Program-made: the position numbers and the translations under genes | Notes under the pieces: generated by a model | What the model was told of the DNA's origin: nothing | Databases searched by the model: none | The model's input: only the letters and a program-made list of their open reading frames with translations | NCBI GenBank assembly: GCA_900323505.1 | Contig: OOIN01000004.1 | Span: forward strand, 1,426,001 to 1,490,000 | DNA from: Ustilago trichophora | Taxonomy: Eukaryota > Basidiomycota > Ustilaginomycetes > Ustilaginales > Ustilaginaceae | Reading direction: 5' to 3' | DNA length: 64,000 nt | In this document: in pieces, positions 37,160 to 48,300 of the stretch | Layout: each line of letters starts with the position of its first letter | How positions within the stretch are numbered: position 1 is the first letter of the stretch

Positions 37160-38792
37160 ATGGCTGCCCGTCGCCCTTGTGCAAGACTTGCTCAAAACCT
37201 TTTTAGGAACTCTTCCCGTCCCGTTGCTAGAGCTTCTCCTTCCGCCACCATCATTCCTCGCGCCTTTGCATCCTCCGCTACAAAGATGTCCATCGCCGTC
37301 CCCACTGACTTCGTAAGTGCCACCGTCATATACCCACGCACCGCCGCTTTGAACATCATCAGCGTGAACATCATCGCTGACCTTAGTTCAATTCCCATCA
37401 CTTCTGTTCTGCACACAGAACAAGGTTCTCTACCAGCCTCTCGCTGAGGCTGACCCTGAGGTCCAGCAGATCATCGAGAATGAGACTTACCGTCAATTCT
37501 CCGGTCTCGAGCTCATCGCTTCCGAGAACCTGACCTCGCTCGCCACCATGGAGGCTAACGGCTCCATCCTCACCAACAAGTACTCCGAGGGTCTTCCCGG
37601 TGCCCGATACTACGGTGGTAACGAGTACATCGACCAGCTCGAGGTTCTTTGCCAGCAGCGTGCTCTCAAGGCTTTCAACCTTGACCCTAAGGTCTGGGGC
37701 GTCAATGTCCAGCCTTACTCTGGCTCCACTGCCAACTTTGCCACCTTCACCGCTCTTCTCCAGCCTCAGGACCGTATCATGGGTCTTGGTCTCCCCTCGG
37801 GTGGTCACCTTACCCACGGTTACTACACCGCTAAGAAGAAGATCTCGGCCTCCTCGATCTACTTCCAGTCCTTCCCTTACAACGTCGACCCCGCCACCGG
37901 CTACATCAACTACGACGAGCTCAAGAAGAACGCCGACCTCTTCAAGCCCCGCATGGTCATCTGCGGTGGTTCCGCCTACCCCCGTGACTGGGACTACGCC
38001 AAGCTTGCCGAGATCGCCAAGACCCAGTCTGCCTACCTCATGGCTGACATTGCTCACATCTCGGGTCTCGTTGCCGCTCAAGTGCAGAACAACCCCTTCG
38101 AATACTGTGACATTGTCACCACCACCACCCACAAGACTCTCCGTGGTCCCCGTGCCGGTATGATCTTCTTCCGCAAGGACCGTGACGCCGAGATCGAGGG
38201 TCGTGTCAACGCCGCCGTCTTCCCCGCTTGCCAGGGTGGTCCTCACAACAACACCATCGCTGGTATCGCCGTTGCTCTCAAGCAGGTTGCCGACCCCGCT
38301 TTCAAGGAGTATGCCACCCAGGTCATCAAGAACTCGCAGGCCATCGCCAAGGTTCTTTCGGGCAAAGGTTACAAGCTCCAGACCGACGGTTCCGAGAACC
38401 ACCTCATCCTCTGGGATCTGCGTCCCCTCGGCCTAACCGGCTCCAAGGTTGAGAACATCTGTGACTTGGCTCACATCACCCTCAACAAGAACGCCGTCAG
38501 CGGTGACACTTCGGCTCTCGTGCCCGGTGGTGTTCGTATCGGCACTGGTGCCCTTACCTCGCGATCTATGGGTGAGAAGGACATGGAGAAGGTTGCCGAG
38601 TTCCTTGACCGTGTGGTCCAGATTTCGCTCGACATCCAGAAGACCTCGGGTAAGAAGCTCGTCGACTTCATGAACGCTGCCCGCCAGTCTGAGGCTGTCA
38701 AGCAGCTCAACAAGGATGTTGAGGCCTTTGCCACCAGTTTCCCCCTCCCTGGTGTTCCCGACACCTCGGTGATCAAGAAGCCCGCTCATTAA
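37160..38792 (+). CDS. SHM: Serine hydroxymethyltransferase (PLP), possibly dual-targeted
   Basis: Exons 37160-37312 and 37419-38792 give 508 residues; the intron is 106 bp, GT-AG. SHMT interconverts serine and glycine while loading one-carbon units on tetrahydrofolate. The first 42 residues are an Arg/Ser-rich mitochondrial presequence ([20 protein letters not shown]). An in-frame ATG at 37286 (Met43, MSIAVPTDF) would make a cytosolic-length protein. The catalytic region is complete: [22 protein letters not shown], and HKTLRGPR with the PLP lysine K290. Codon bias is strong (the antisense frame is open for 334 codons), so it is probably highly expressed. The presequence points to the mitochondrial isozyme; dual use of starts is inference. 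Confidence 0.93.
37313..37418 (+). other. Intron of SHMT
   Basis: GTAAGT donor and CACACAG acceptor, 106 bp. The join gives [19 protein letters not shown], matching the start of the SHMT fold. Confidence 0.9.
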
Positions 38793-39400
38793 ACGTGCGG
38801 TGATGATCTATCATTGCTGCAAAATCATGGTCACCTTGTCTGCATCCATTCTGTTTCTAAAGCCATAAAGCACACTTCAACCTGTGTATGATTCCCGCTC
38901 GCCGCTTGATGCTGCTTATGCGCCTCGCACGCTAGGCACGCTAAGCCTTGCGTTGAGCACCCTTTCTTTTCTCTCTCCATCTCGTGCCTCCTACAAGCAG
39001 CCTCGTCCCAAGTTTCTCTCATCATTTCCAGTCTTCATGTACAATCAGTCTTTCTCGTATCAGCCTCGCAATCTCATTCAACCGAAGCGGGGTCAACGAT
39101 CCTTCCTTCCGCCCAATCTCAGTGCGCAATGCCAGCTAGATCTTCGGGTTCGCAATTGATTCCGTTTGTGCCAGCCAGTATTATGTAAGCGGATTGGAAC
39201 AGCTATATTTTTCGTACGAGAAATGCCAAAGTAGTTGGTTCTCCCAACAAAGCGCCGGTCAGCGCTTTGCATCACAGACGCTAGAAGACCGTTCTTTCGC
39301 TCCAGCCGGAGCTCCGAGCTTTTCGGAAATTTGCACGATCTTGCCGACTAAAACCTACCGCCAGTGCTCAAGTGCCCAGAACGCACATGGTGTTAAAATG

Positions 39401-39409
39401 ACAAAGGGA
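39401..39409 (+). promoter_or_regulatory. Match to Ustilago pheromone response element
   Basis: ACAAAGGGA, identical to the Prf1-binding pheromone response element described in Ustilago maydis. It is a single copy, about 1.2 kb from the OLE1 start. One chance match in a window this size is not surprising, so functional weight is low. Confidence 0.2.
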
Positions 39410-40490
39410 AGGATCGGCAAGATGGCGCAGCCAGGCCGGGTCAGTTGTAGCACACCTGTTAACGATCTCAGTGATGCCACATGGAAGATGATGTGTCATG
39501 ATCCGCTACGGGCCGCTACGGAAAAGGTCAAAATATACTGGCGAATGCCACCCATCCAACACAAGTATCGAACGGCACCCTGTATAGCGCACCTGGGAGA
39601 ACACCACACGTTATGCAAAGTGATCCAACATAAGCCATGCTGCGAGTGCCAAAGATTTGCACTTGACTGATTCTGGCTCTGTTGGACCAGCGAGCTATGA
39701 ACAGGTATGCACATCACTACTGTCTTATTTAACGAGAGAGATGTGAGATCGTGCAATGCTGGAAAGGCTTTTGCCACAATGGCGCAGATACGGTAGCGGC
39801 TGTGGTGCAAGATAGCAGCGGATGCGTGGAGAAGGATGGAAAATGCAAGTTGCCCCAACAAAATTGCTGGTTCGATTCAGTGAAGGCTAATTCACGCGAG
39901 AATCATTTGGAAGGTGGGCACTTTGACAGAGGCGGCGATATGGAAGTGAGGTGATGTGACAGGCCGACGCCTATCTTCGGTGTCAAGTTTCACAAAATTC
40001 GCAAAAATGGCAGAGACGGCGAACAACTCTCTCGCGTCAAGTAAGGCGTACTCTACTCGACAGGCAATGTGCACAAGTCTGGGGCAAACCTAACCCCAGC
40101 CAAAGCCATTTGATGGTGGCAACTTCGCTGCTGCCGCTTTGGCGCCTTTCTTGCTACTCTCTTCCAATTCGAGGTTCAAGGCTCAGAATCAGAAGCCTGT
40201 ACAGTACAACTGTTTTTGCAAAAGCTAGGACCCCGTGCTCTAGACACTCGCATTCTGCTGTTCGGATGTTACTGTCGCTCTGTGGTGGACAAATGTGAAA
40301 AGCAACTGTTGGATACGCCGAGCTGATTCACTCTTCTTGGTCTGACCGGCGTTCACCGTGGCTATGGTCGGCTTAGGTGGTCCCAGTGCGATTCCATGAA
40401 ATTTTTCGGCCCTTCCGCTGAGTCCACGCGTGCGATGTACTGCTCTGCTATTACAAATTTGGGTGCACTCAATGCAAAAAGGCGATTTGC

Positions 40491-40497
40491 TATAAGT
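40491..40497 (+). promoter_or_regulatory. TATA box of OLE1
   Basis: TATAAGT about 85 bp upstream of the ATG at 40578, followed by a CT-rich initiator-like stretch. Confidence 0.5.
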
Positions 40498-40577
40498 ACT
40501 CTCAGTCTTCAGTCATCACCTGTTCCATCCCCACCGACCACAACATTGCATCCATCGTTCATACGTTCGTCGCAAAC

Positions 40578-42212
40578 ATGGCCGCCGAACTCAAACAAAG
40601 GTCTTCGACCGCTATCAAGGATGCGCAGGCCGCTCCAAAAGAGGAGTTCGCCGATGCGAACATTCCCGACGATTACGTTTCTCGAGTGCTCGCCACCGAG
40701 AAGCCTCTCCCTCCAGTTCAGCTCAAGAACATTCTCAGTGAGATTCAATGGGTTTCCTTCTTGGCTCTCACTGTTACCCCCATTCTCGCAATCTATGGTC
40801 TCTTCACTACCAGCTGGAACAAGTATACCGCCATCTGGACTCTTGTCTACTACTTCTTGACCGGCCTCGGTATCACCGCTGGTTACCACCGTCTCTGGGC
40901 TCACCGTGCCTACAACGCGTCCCTTCCTCTTCAATACTATCTCGCATGCATGGGTTCCGGTGCCGTTCAAGGCTCCATCCACTGGTGGGCTCGCGGACAC
41001 CGTGCCCACCACCGATACACCGATACCGACCTAGACCCCTACGGAGCCCACTTTGGTCTCTTCTGGTCGCACCTCGGCTGGATGCTTGTCAAGCCCCGCC
41101 GCAAACCCGGTGTTGCTGACATCTCTGACCTGCGCAAGAATCCCGTCATCAAGTTCCAGCACAAATTCTACATCCCCATGCTTCTCTTCTTCGGTTTTGG
41201 TTTCCCAACTTTGGTCGCTGGTCTCGGCTGGAACGACTGGCGTGGAGGCTTCTTCTTCGCTGGTATGCTCCGTCTTGTCTTTGTCCATCACTCGACCTTC
41301 TGCGTCAACTCGCTCGCCCACTATCTCGGTGAGGCCACTTTCGACAACAAGATGACTCCTCGTGACCACTTCTTTACCGCTCTGGTTACTGTTGGCGAGG
41401 GTTACCATAACTTCCACCACCAGTTCCCTATGGATTACCGTAACGCCGTTCAGTGGTACCAGTTTGATCCCACCAAGTGGTTCATTACTGCCATGTACAA
41501 GCTTGGCCTCGCTTCGCACCTCAAGACTTTCCCCGACAACGAGGTGAAGAAGGGTCGTCTCGCGATGCAGCTCCAGAAGGCCCATGAATTGGGTCAGCAG
41601 CTCGAATGGCCCAAGTCTTCGGCTCACCTTCCCGTCATCTCGTGGGATGACTTCGTCGAGGAGTCCAAGACCCGCCCTCTCATCGTCGTTCACGGCTTCA
41701 TTCACGATGTCTCTTCGTTCCTCGATGAGCACCCCGGTGGTCGCCACCTTCTCACCGGTAAGATTGGCAAGGATGCTACCACTGCTTTCCTCGGCGGTGT
41801 GTATGACCACTCGAACGCTGCCCACAACTTGCTCTCGATGATGCGCGTTGGTGTCCTTGATGGTGGCTACCAGCTCGCCAAGGATGAGCTCGAGAAGGCC
41901 GCCCGCGAGAACCGTGCTAACGGCACCTCAGCCAACCGTCCTGCTGGCGCTCCTCCTTCACCCGTTACTTCGGACGACGAGGACTTTGCCGCCCCTGCCA
42001 CACCTACCGACGAGACCCCTATGGTCACAACTAGCACTGTCGCCGCTGCTTCCGAGCAGCTCAAGGCACAGCAGTCCGCGGAGGGCGTCAAGTCGATCAA
42101 CAGTAAGGCTGCCGCCTATGTCACCCCTGGTGAGGCCTACACCATCGTTAAGCGCGGTGAGCTCAAGGCCAACGCCAAGGTCGACGGTACCAAGTTCGGT
42201 CGCTTCCTCTAA
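40578..42212 (+). CDS. OLE1: Delta-9 acyl-CoA desaturase with C-terminal cytochrome b5 domain
   Basis: 544 residues, no intron. It introduces the first double bond into palmitoyl/stearoyl-CoA in the ER membrane, using electrons from its own cytochrome b5 domain. The three histidine boxes are HRLWAH (104-109), HRAHH (141-145) and HNFHH (277-281), with hydrophobic spans before and between them (about 55-100 and 190-235). The cytochrome b5 domain (about 350-440) has the heme motif HPGG at 385-388. A low-complexity tail of about 100 residues rich in Pro/Thr/Ala follows, longer than in yeast Ole1. Codon bias is strong. The enzyme is essential for unsaturated fatty acid supply in most fungi. Confidence 0.95.
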   Translation: MAAELKQRSSTAIKDAQAAPKEEFADANIPDDYVSRVLATEKPLPPVQLKNILSEIQWVSFLALTVTPILAIYGLFTTSWNKYTAIWTLVYYFLTGLGITAGYHRLWAHRAYNASLPLQYYLACMGSGAVQGSIHWWARGHRAHHRYTDTDLDPYGAHFGLFWSHLGWMLVKPRRKPGVADISDLRKNPVIKFQHKFYIPMLLFFGFGFPTLVAGLGWNDWRGGFFFAGMLRLVFVHHSTFCVNSLAHYLGEATFDNKMTPRDHFFTALVTVGEGYHNFHHQFPMDYRNAVQWYQFDPTKWFITAMYKLGLASHLKTFPDNEVKKGRLAMQLQKAHELGQQLEWPKSSAHLPVISWDDFVEESKTRPLIVVHGFIHDVSSFLDEHPGGRHLLTGKIGKDATTAFLGGVYDHSNAAHNLLSMMRVGVLDGGYQLAKDELEKAARENRANGTSANRPAGAPPSPVTSDDEDFAAPATPTDETPMVTTSTVAAASEQLKAQQSAEGVKSINSKAAAYVTPGEAYTIVKRGELKANAKVDGTKFGRFL

Positions 42213-43406
42213 TTACCCACTTCCTCATCGCAGCATTTGTCAATCACATCCTATCATTCTTCCCTTGCTACGGCCGTTTTCACCCCTCATAATGTTCTAG
42301 TTTCTATCTCCATCTTCATTTGCAAGTTCTAGTCTCGTACACACGATCAAGGCATCGATGTCGTACTGTATATATACCTCGCTTTGCTCTTCTTGCATCG
42401 CTCATCAAAATTCAGGTTTTACTGTTCAGATCATTTCGGCCTTCCTAGCTCGTATGTCTCGTTTCTCTCGTTGTCTGTGATCAAAGTTGTACGTGTCGCA
42501 TGCTTAATGACGCCTTGAAAAGTGAGACATGATGTTATCTCAAAGTTGCCTGAAAGGATGCCAAGTCTAGAATTTTGACATCTGCACGAGCGACCGACAG
42601 CGTTCCCGTCATTACGGCGTGAGCAGTCCGGAAGAACGCAATAGGGAAGTCAATCACCGAAGACTTTGTTTGAGTGTGCTTGCTCGGTTCGACAGCGCTT
42701 CACAAGGCCTACTTAGGAGTCAGGAGCGGGCTTATGACGAGCTTACACGGTCTATGACGATGTTCTGACTCTACGACTTGGTTCTCTATGAACTGCTTTC
42801 GAGCTTTTGAGCTCAGCGGATACAGATCCTCTTTATTAGTCGTAGACATGACCACGCATTGGACACTTGTTAAACGTCACAATGATGGCGTCAATTTACA
42901 ACGGAACACTGTTGCTGTTGGGGCATCCGTGTCCTCCATCTTACTATCACCTTCTCCTTCGGTTCGTCACAAGGCCAATTTCGTCTCAATCACACTCTCA
43001 CAGTATGGATAAACACCTGAAGCATTCACGACGAGACTCTTCACCCAACTCGGACTCGATAGGGAGCACAAACTGGAACATCAGTGTATTCCCACCATCC
43101 TGCGCGATCCCGAATAAGAACTGGTTTATCTTCCATCCCAGCATCAGCACGACCTCGTCGCGCACACCCAAAAGCAGCGATATCAAAACGAGTGTGATTA
43201 CAGAAAGCAAGGCGAATACTGCGCATGATGAAGCCGAATAGAAACCAACACGCGGAAAAGACTGTGGGAGCAAGACCGAACATCAGCAGTGAGAAGGCTA
43301 GCAATCTGTACTAGGTCCCCTCGATCGCTGTGCTGGCTCTGGCAGTACGAATGAATGCAAATGAATAGAGATTGTCCTAGCACGCGGAACAGCACCACGA
43401 CCGTGT
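42213..43406. other. Convergent intergenic region
   Basis: 1.2 kb between the OLE1 stop and the stop of the Rax1-like gene. No gene is supported; open frames are at most 124 codons and overlap on both strands. Confidence 0.6.
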
Positions 43407-44606
43407 TCAGAGCCTGTGACCGGGCACAAGGACGAACAGCACCGTCAAGGCTGCCGTGATGAGCGCAATGAGCAGTAGCACGCCCAACGATCTCTGCAGC
43501 AGCAGCCTATGCACATATGGCTCGCGTATGCGAATTAATCTGAATGGCGTGGTTTCGCTCTGTGACAGCAAGACCAGGATCGGGTCCAGCTCGTACTGGT
43601 GCGACATGAGCAGCAGCACTGCTATCGAGAAGGGCAAAATGACCCAGCATCGTTTAGCGCGATTGACGTCCAAAAAGATGAAACTAAAGGCAGTCGCCAA
43701 TGCGGCCCACAGAGCGAGAAGACCGAGCGACAGGCGGACGAGCACCGAGATGGGTGTGAGGTTGCCAAAGGCCTTGGCTCGCAGGAAACGGGGGAAGACA
43801 TCAGCTTCCATGGTGCGAAAGACGTACTCCTTTTGCGAGTGGAACATGTCCGGAATGCGCGCCAAGGCTCTTTGCTGCTCTGCATCTTGCGGATGCGGCA
43901 AAGTAGATGAAGAGATGGGGAACGAGTTGATCCTGAGTGGTGCTGGGAGGTAGATCTCCTTCTCGGAGCCCGGCAGGAGGTATCTTGCGTAGATGCGCTC
44001 GGCAGATGCGATGAGGTCAGTGCGGGTGATGGCAGCAGAGCGAGAAATGACAGTGGGTGCTACGGAGCCTCGTTTGGCAAGGATGCTCTTCCTTTCGGCC
44101 CGCGTCTGCTGAGCAAGATAGTCGGGATCGCCAGGGAATCGTGGAGCGGAAAGAGGTGCTCCCGGGGCTCCACCGGCAGCGGCTGGGACAGGGCTGGGAG
44201 CATGCGAGAGTGTCGAGTAGTTGCCTTCGGGACTTTCAACGCGGCTCTGGTGGTCCCAGCTAGTCTCGTTACCTCTGCGCACGCTAATCGCATCGTTGAT
44301 GCCGTTGATCTTGTTGTAGATGCTGCCTCGCTCGAGCGCCTCGGCGTAGTACTGCGGCCAATCCTCCTTTACAGATTTGCCCGACTTGCGCAGATCCTTG
44401 AAGTAGGCCCTACAAAGATTCTCGTGCTGTTGAACATCAAGCCAAAAGTCGAGCGTATCTTCGGCTGCTTCTCGTTGCAAGTAGAGATAGAAGCAGTAGA
44501 GGTCGACAGGAGGAAGAGTACGGCGGGCCAACACCTCGGCCAGCGTTGGCAATCGCTGACGTGTGCGTGAGGATTGCAGCGAGATAGGTCTGCGCTTCTC
44601 AGACAT
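43407..44606 (-). CDS. RAX1: RGS-domain multispan membrane protein, Rax1-like
   Basis: 399 residues. The N-terminal RGS-like domain (about 18-195: LPTLAEVLARRTLPPVDLYCF, FWLDVQQHENLCRAY) is interrupted by a disordered Gly/Pro/Ser-rich loop (about 110-175). After a helical segment (QKEYVFRTMEADVFPRFLRAKAF) come three membrane spans, at about 293-318, 326-344 and 369-395. RGS plus C-terminal membrane spans is the layout of yeast Rax1, a bud-site landmark protein. Whether this member acts on a G-alpha subunit is unknown; Rax1 is not known to be a classical GAP. A role in polarity in the yeast-like or hyphal phase is inferred. Confidence 0.82.
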   Translation of the reverse strand: MSEKRRPISLQSSRTRQRLPTLAEVLARRTLPPVDLYCFYLYLQREAAEDTLDFWLDVQQHENLCRAYFKDLRKSGKSVKEDWPQYYAEALERGSIYNKINGINDAISVRRGNETSWDHQSRVESPEGNYSTLSHAPSPVPAAAGGAPGAPLSAPRFPGDPDYLAQQTRAERKSILAKRGSVAPTVISRSAAITRTDLIASAERIYARYLLPGSEKEIYLPAPLRINSFPISSSTLPHPQDAEQQRALARIPDMFHSQKEYVFRTMEADVFPRFLRAKAFGNLTPISVLVRLSLGLLALWAALATAFSFIFLDVNRAKRCWVILPFSIAVLLLMSHQYELDPILVLLSQSETTPFRLIRIREPYVHRLLLQRSLGVLLLIALITAALTVLFVLVPGHRL

Positions 44607-45301
44607 TGTGGCAATAGGGCTGCTCCTTTGCTAATAGAATCAACGATGGCGCATGGATGGTGCAGGGATGTTGTCGACACAATGCCCGTTGTGGGTTGCT
44701 CGCTCGGTCGGAATCGCAGCAAGCAAGTGGTCGCTGCAAGACAATGTGAAGCAAGTCGTACAAAAGGAGCCAAGGGTATATGGAGTCGTAGGCGAGGCAG
44801 GTGATGGTGATGGTGATCAGAGAAGAGTGGGTGGAGTGTAAAACAAAAGTGTTGGTGTAGCAGGTAAGAGCCTCTCACTTCATTTGGCCCACAGTCAGGG
44901 GAGCGAGCTTGTAGCTAAAATCGAGACCGGCGCGTTGCCTATTTATTTTGCTTGGGCGCCGACTGTGCATGCGTCCTCGTGTTGCTCCCGATCTTGCCTG
45001 AAACATGCGCGTTGGAATTTGATTCTTTTTTCTTTTTTTTTTTCTTTTTTTTTTTTTTTTTTCGAATCGCATAACTCTTCCAGTATCTCAGTTCAATGGG
45101 CAGCGCTGTCAATCATGCTTCATAAGTCTTGTGTTGCTTTTGTATAAGTTATGGTTGAACGAGAGCAAATGCGAAATGTGGTTGTGTGGCAAATCTGTGT
45201 GCTGTGGCTTTTTGTGAGGGGCAGCTACGCTGACGCCGGCTGACTAGCACGTTGTGTCATACCGGAGCCGTACTGACCCGGTGGCTAGAAACAGCATCGT
45301 C
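44607..45301. other. Intergenic region with long T tract
   Basis: 695 bp separating the Rax1-like promoter from the 3' end of the kinase gene. A T-rich tract interrupted by C lies at about 45025-45062. No coding signal. Confidence 0.6.
45025..45062. repeat. Poly(T)-rich tract
   Basis: T runs of 6, 11 and 18 separated by single C residues. Confidence 0.8.
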
Positions 45302-48300
45302 TCATGTCGAAACGACGGTTGCTGCTGTAGTGGCGGTACCTTTTCCTTCGCCTGCCGTAGTGCAAGACGGCACAATCGGCGCCTTGAGTCTTTGCCAGCC
45401 GAGACGACCCGTCCAGCCTGCGTAGCCGACCAAGAAACGGTGTTGGCAGATCTCTTCGGCGGAAGGTCGCGACTCGGGATCCAGCTCGAGACAGCGGGTG
45501 ATGAGGTCGACAAAATCATCCACCCGGCCACCTCCGTCGGGCTCGGCTCCTTCCTTGTCCTTGCAAGGCGACCATGCCGGATCGAGTGGGGCCATGTCGA
45601 GGTCTTGATCCGCAAGGTCCTGCTCGGGGTCTGCAGGTCCGCCACGCGCAATCATGCAACGCTCCTGCAAGGTCTGCGCCGCCCTTGTGCCCTCCTCTAA
45701 GCCCTGGACGGCCTCTTCACCGTTCCAGAAGGGACACTCTCCGCACAAGAGCACAAAGCCGACGACGCCAAGCGCCCAAACATCTTGTGCCTGGCCAGCG
45801 TACTTCTCTCCCTGCAGAATCTCGGCTGCAGCGTAGTCCAAAGTACCGCTGAAGGTGTCGAACAGCTTGCCTGGTCGGACGTGCGCCGCGCTACCAAAGT
45901 CGATAAGCTGCGCGTTGCCCTCGCCGTCCAAGACGACATTCTCGTCCTTGATATCTCGATGTACGATGTTGTTGGCATGCAGAAACCAGAGCGCATCAGC
46001 TACCTGACCAAAGATGCTTCGGCATTGTGAGGCGGCAAGACCATCCGGTGCACTCTCGACGTAGTCGAACAGATCTTGACCGCGTCCAAAGCAAGGCATC
46101 ACCAGGTAGTAGAACTCGTGATCTTCGAAAAAGTCGAGCATCTTGCAGATGTTGGGATGCGAGGTGGGCGTAGCTGCTGCTGCGGGTGTTCCCGTCTGTG
46201 TCAATGCCTCCTCGCGCTCTGCATCTAGACGTTTGCGCGCGCGATATTCCTCCAAGGTCTTGGGACGCTTCGGTGCCCATGGTCGTGGTTTGAGAGGTGG
46301 TATGTATGCGATCCGCCTGAGCTGATCCATGACGTGAATCTCTACCGGGATGGGCCCAAGGATACGGTGTCGGCGCCAACAGTCGGCAAGAATACGGCTC
46401 TTGATGATGTACTTGATCACCACCTCTTCACCTTGCGGGCGTCCGTCAGCACCCTTCTTCTTTGCTTTCTTGACCAGACCATAGGCTCCACGTCCGACGT
46501 CAGACACGATCTCAAAGTCGGCGATGCTCTTTTCTCCCTTAAAGTCGTGCGGGTAAAGCTGCCCTCCACCTTGCATGTCGCCCGATACGGTCGGCCTCTT
46601 GCTGCGAGGCAAACGCAATGTGGTCCCTCGATCGAGTACAGGTTGGGGCGTACTGGGACTGTCGTTGAGCAGAGTCACGGGAGTGGTTGGAGCCTGCGGA
46701 AGGGCTTTCGTGTTCGATGCGAGGGGTGTCAGAGGCGTCAAGTCGACTTGTGGGAGAATCTTATGCACTTGCGGCGAGACCGGCGAGAGATTGTCTTCGT
46801 CCTCTTCGTGTAGGCTAGCCAGTTCGTCGCCCAAGACCGAGCCTGCCCTACTGGCAGCGCGGCTGAGTCCAAGCTGCCGGAGTTTCTCCAAAACCTCAAC
46901 GCCAATGTCATGGTCATCAGAATCTTCGCTGTCAAGATCGCTGTCATCGTCGTAGTCGGCGGTCCCGGTATCTAGATCAGCCTTTGACGAAGACTGCAAA
47001 CCTGACAGCGCCAGACGGCTGCCTCGCAGCGCGGACGAGCTCGAGCTCATGTTTGTGCCTGTACGACTCCTTCGGCCTGCTGGTCCAACACCTTGGCTCT
47101 CCAGGTATCGAGACCACTCTTCTGTTGTCGGCGTCCTCAGTACGCTGTTCGAGCCTGTGATGACGGAGCCCGATGGCGACCGAACAGGTTGAATTCTGCC
47201 TCCTGCAGGTATGCTGGTGGTAGCAGCGTCAGCCGAGGCTGGTAATATTGGCTCTGATATTTCGCTGCCATAAAATCCAAGCACCGTGTCCAACCGAGCC
47301 AAAGCTGCGCGTGATAGGGTATGCTCTGACTTTTGGCGTGCCAAGGGTGCGGGTCGTTGCGCTTGCCCAGCTGCGTCTGCGTTCCTGGCGGGCGGTTGCA
47401 GCGAAGGTGAGGATTGCGGAGATGGCACCGAGCGGTCCAAAGGACGCGGTGACATTTTTGGCGATCGAACCGCCGCTGGCTCCGTGACGTTTGCAGCAGG
47501 CTGCAACAAGGGAAGAGAAGCCGAAGGATCCCATGCGACCGAAGCGGCATTAGCACCAGGTGATGCGGGTTGTGAGAAGGCGAAGCTGCGGGCGTGTCGT
47601 TGCGCCTCGAGCACGCTGAAAGGTGCATTCTCCCAGCCAGTCTGCTTGCGGGCTCGTTCGCGGGCGGCAGCTCGACCTCCGTCTGCGCTGGCAAATGTCA
47701 TGGTCAGGCCAGCATGCAGAGCCAGCTGCGATCGGGACCGCAGCATGATCATACCAGAGTGACGACGCGGAATCAGTGGTGAAAATGTGTTTGTGGCTGA
47801 AGATGAGAGCAGCTCTTCAGCGCTGGGTTGCAGGCTAGCATCGGAAATCGGGGAACCTGTGGGCAGGCGCAGCTTTGTGGGAGGTGAAGCAAGCCGTCGA
47901 GCCGTAGACAAGGGTGATCTCGTGCCCTTTGCCTCCGCATTTGATGTAGGTAGCTGAGTCGGTATCGACGATGATGCAGCAGCCGTTGGCGTCTCGAAAG
48001 CTTCGGCGAGTTGCTGATCTTTAACGACCGTGGGTTCCGAGTAAGGCGAAACCGGACCCGCCGTGTCTTGACTTGGTGCATTCGAGGCATCCTCCTTGTG
48101 CGTGCTGTCATCTTCATCTAGCCCGATTGCGTCGGGCGCTTTACTTCGCGTTGGGCTTGACGGGGCTGTGACAGAAGTGGAAGACGAGGAGCAAGTGAGG
48201 GTTGAACTGGAAGGGAATTTGCCGGTCAATGTCGTGTCGAGCGGAATAGGCGATTCCGAAGGAGGTGCGGGAGTGAGTCGGTCCAGCTCCCCCCGTGAGA

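Larger units (their letters stand above)
38793..40577. other. Intergenic/promoter region of OLE1
   Basis: 1.8 kb. It contains one GTACAGTAC (40199-40207), a match to the smut pheromone response element (39401-39409) and a TATA-like element near the OLE1 start. Open frames up to 158 codons have no recognisable domain. Confidence 0.6.

Noticed and set aside
39866..39878. tRNA B-box-like GGTTCGATTC
   Set aside because: No matching T-stem, A box or acceptor stem around it.
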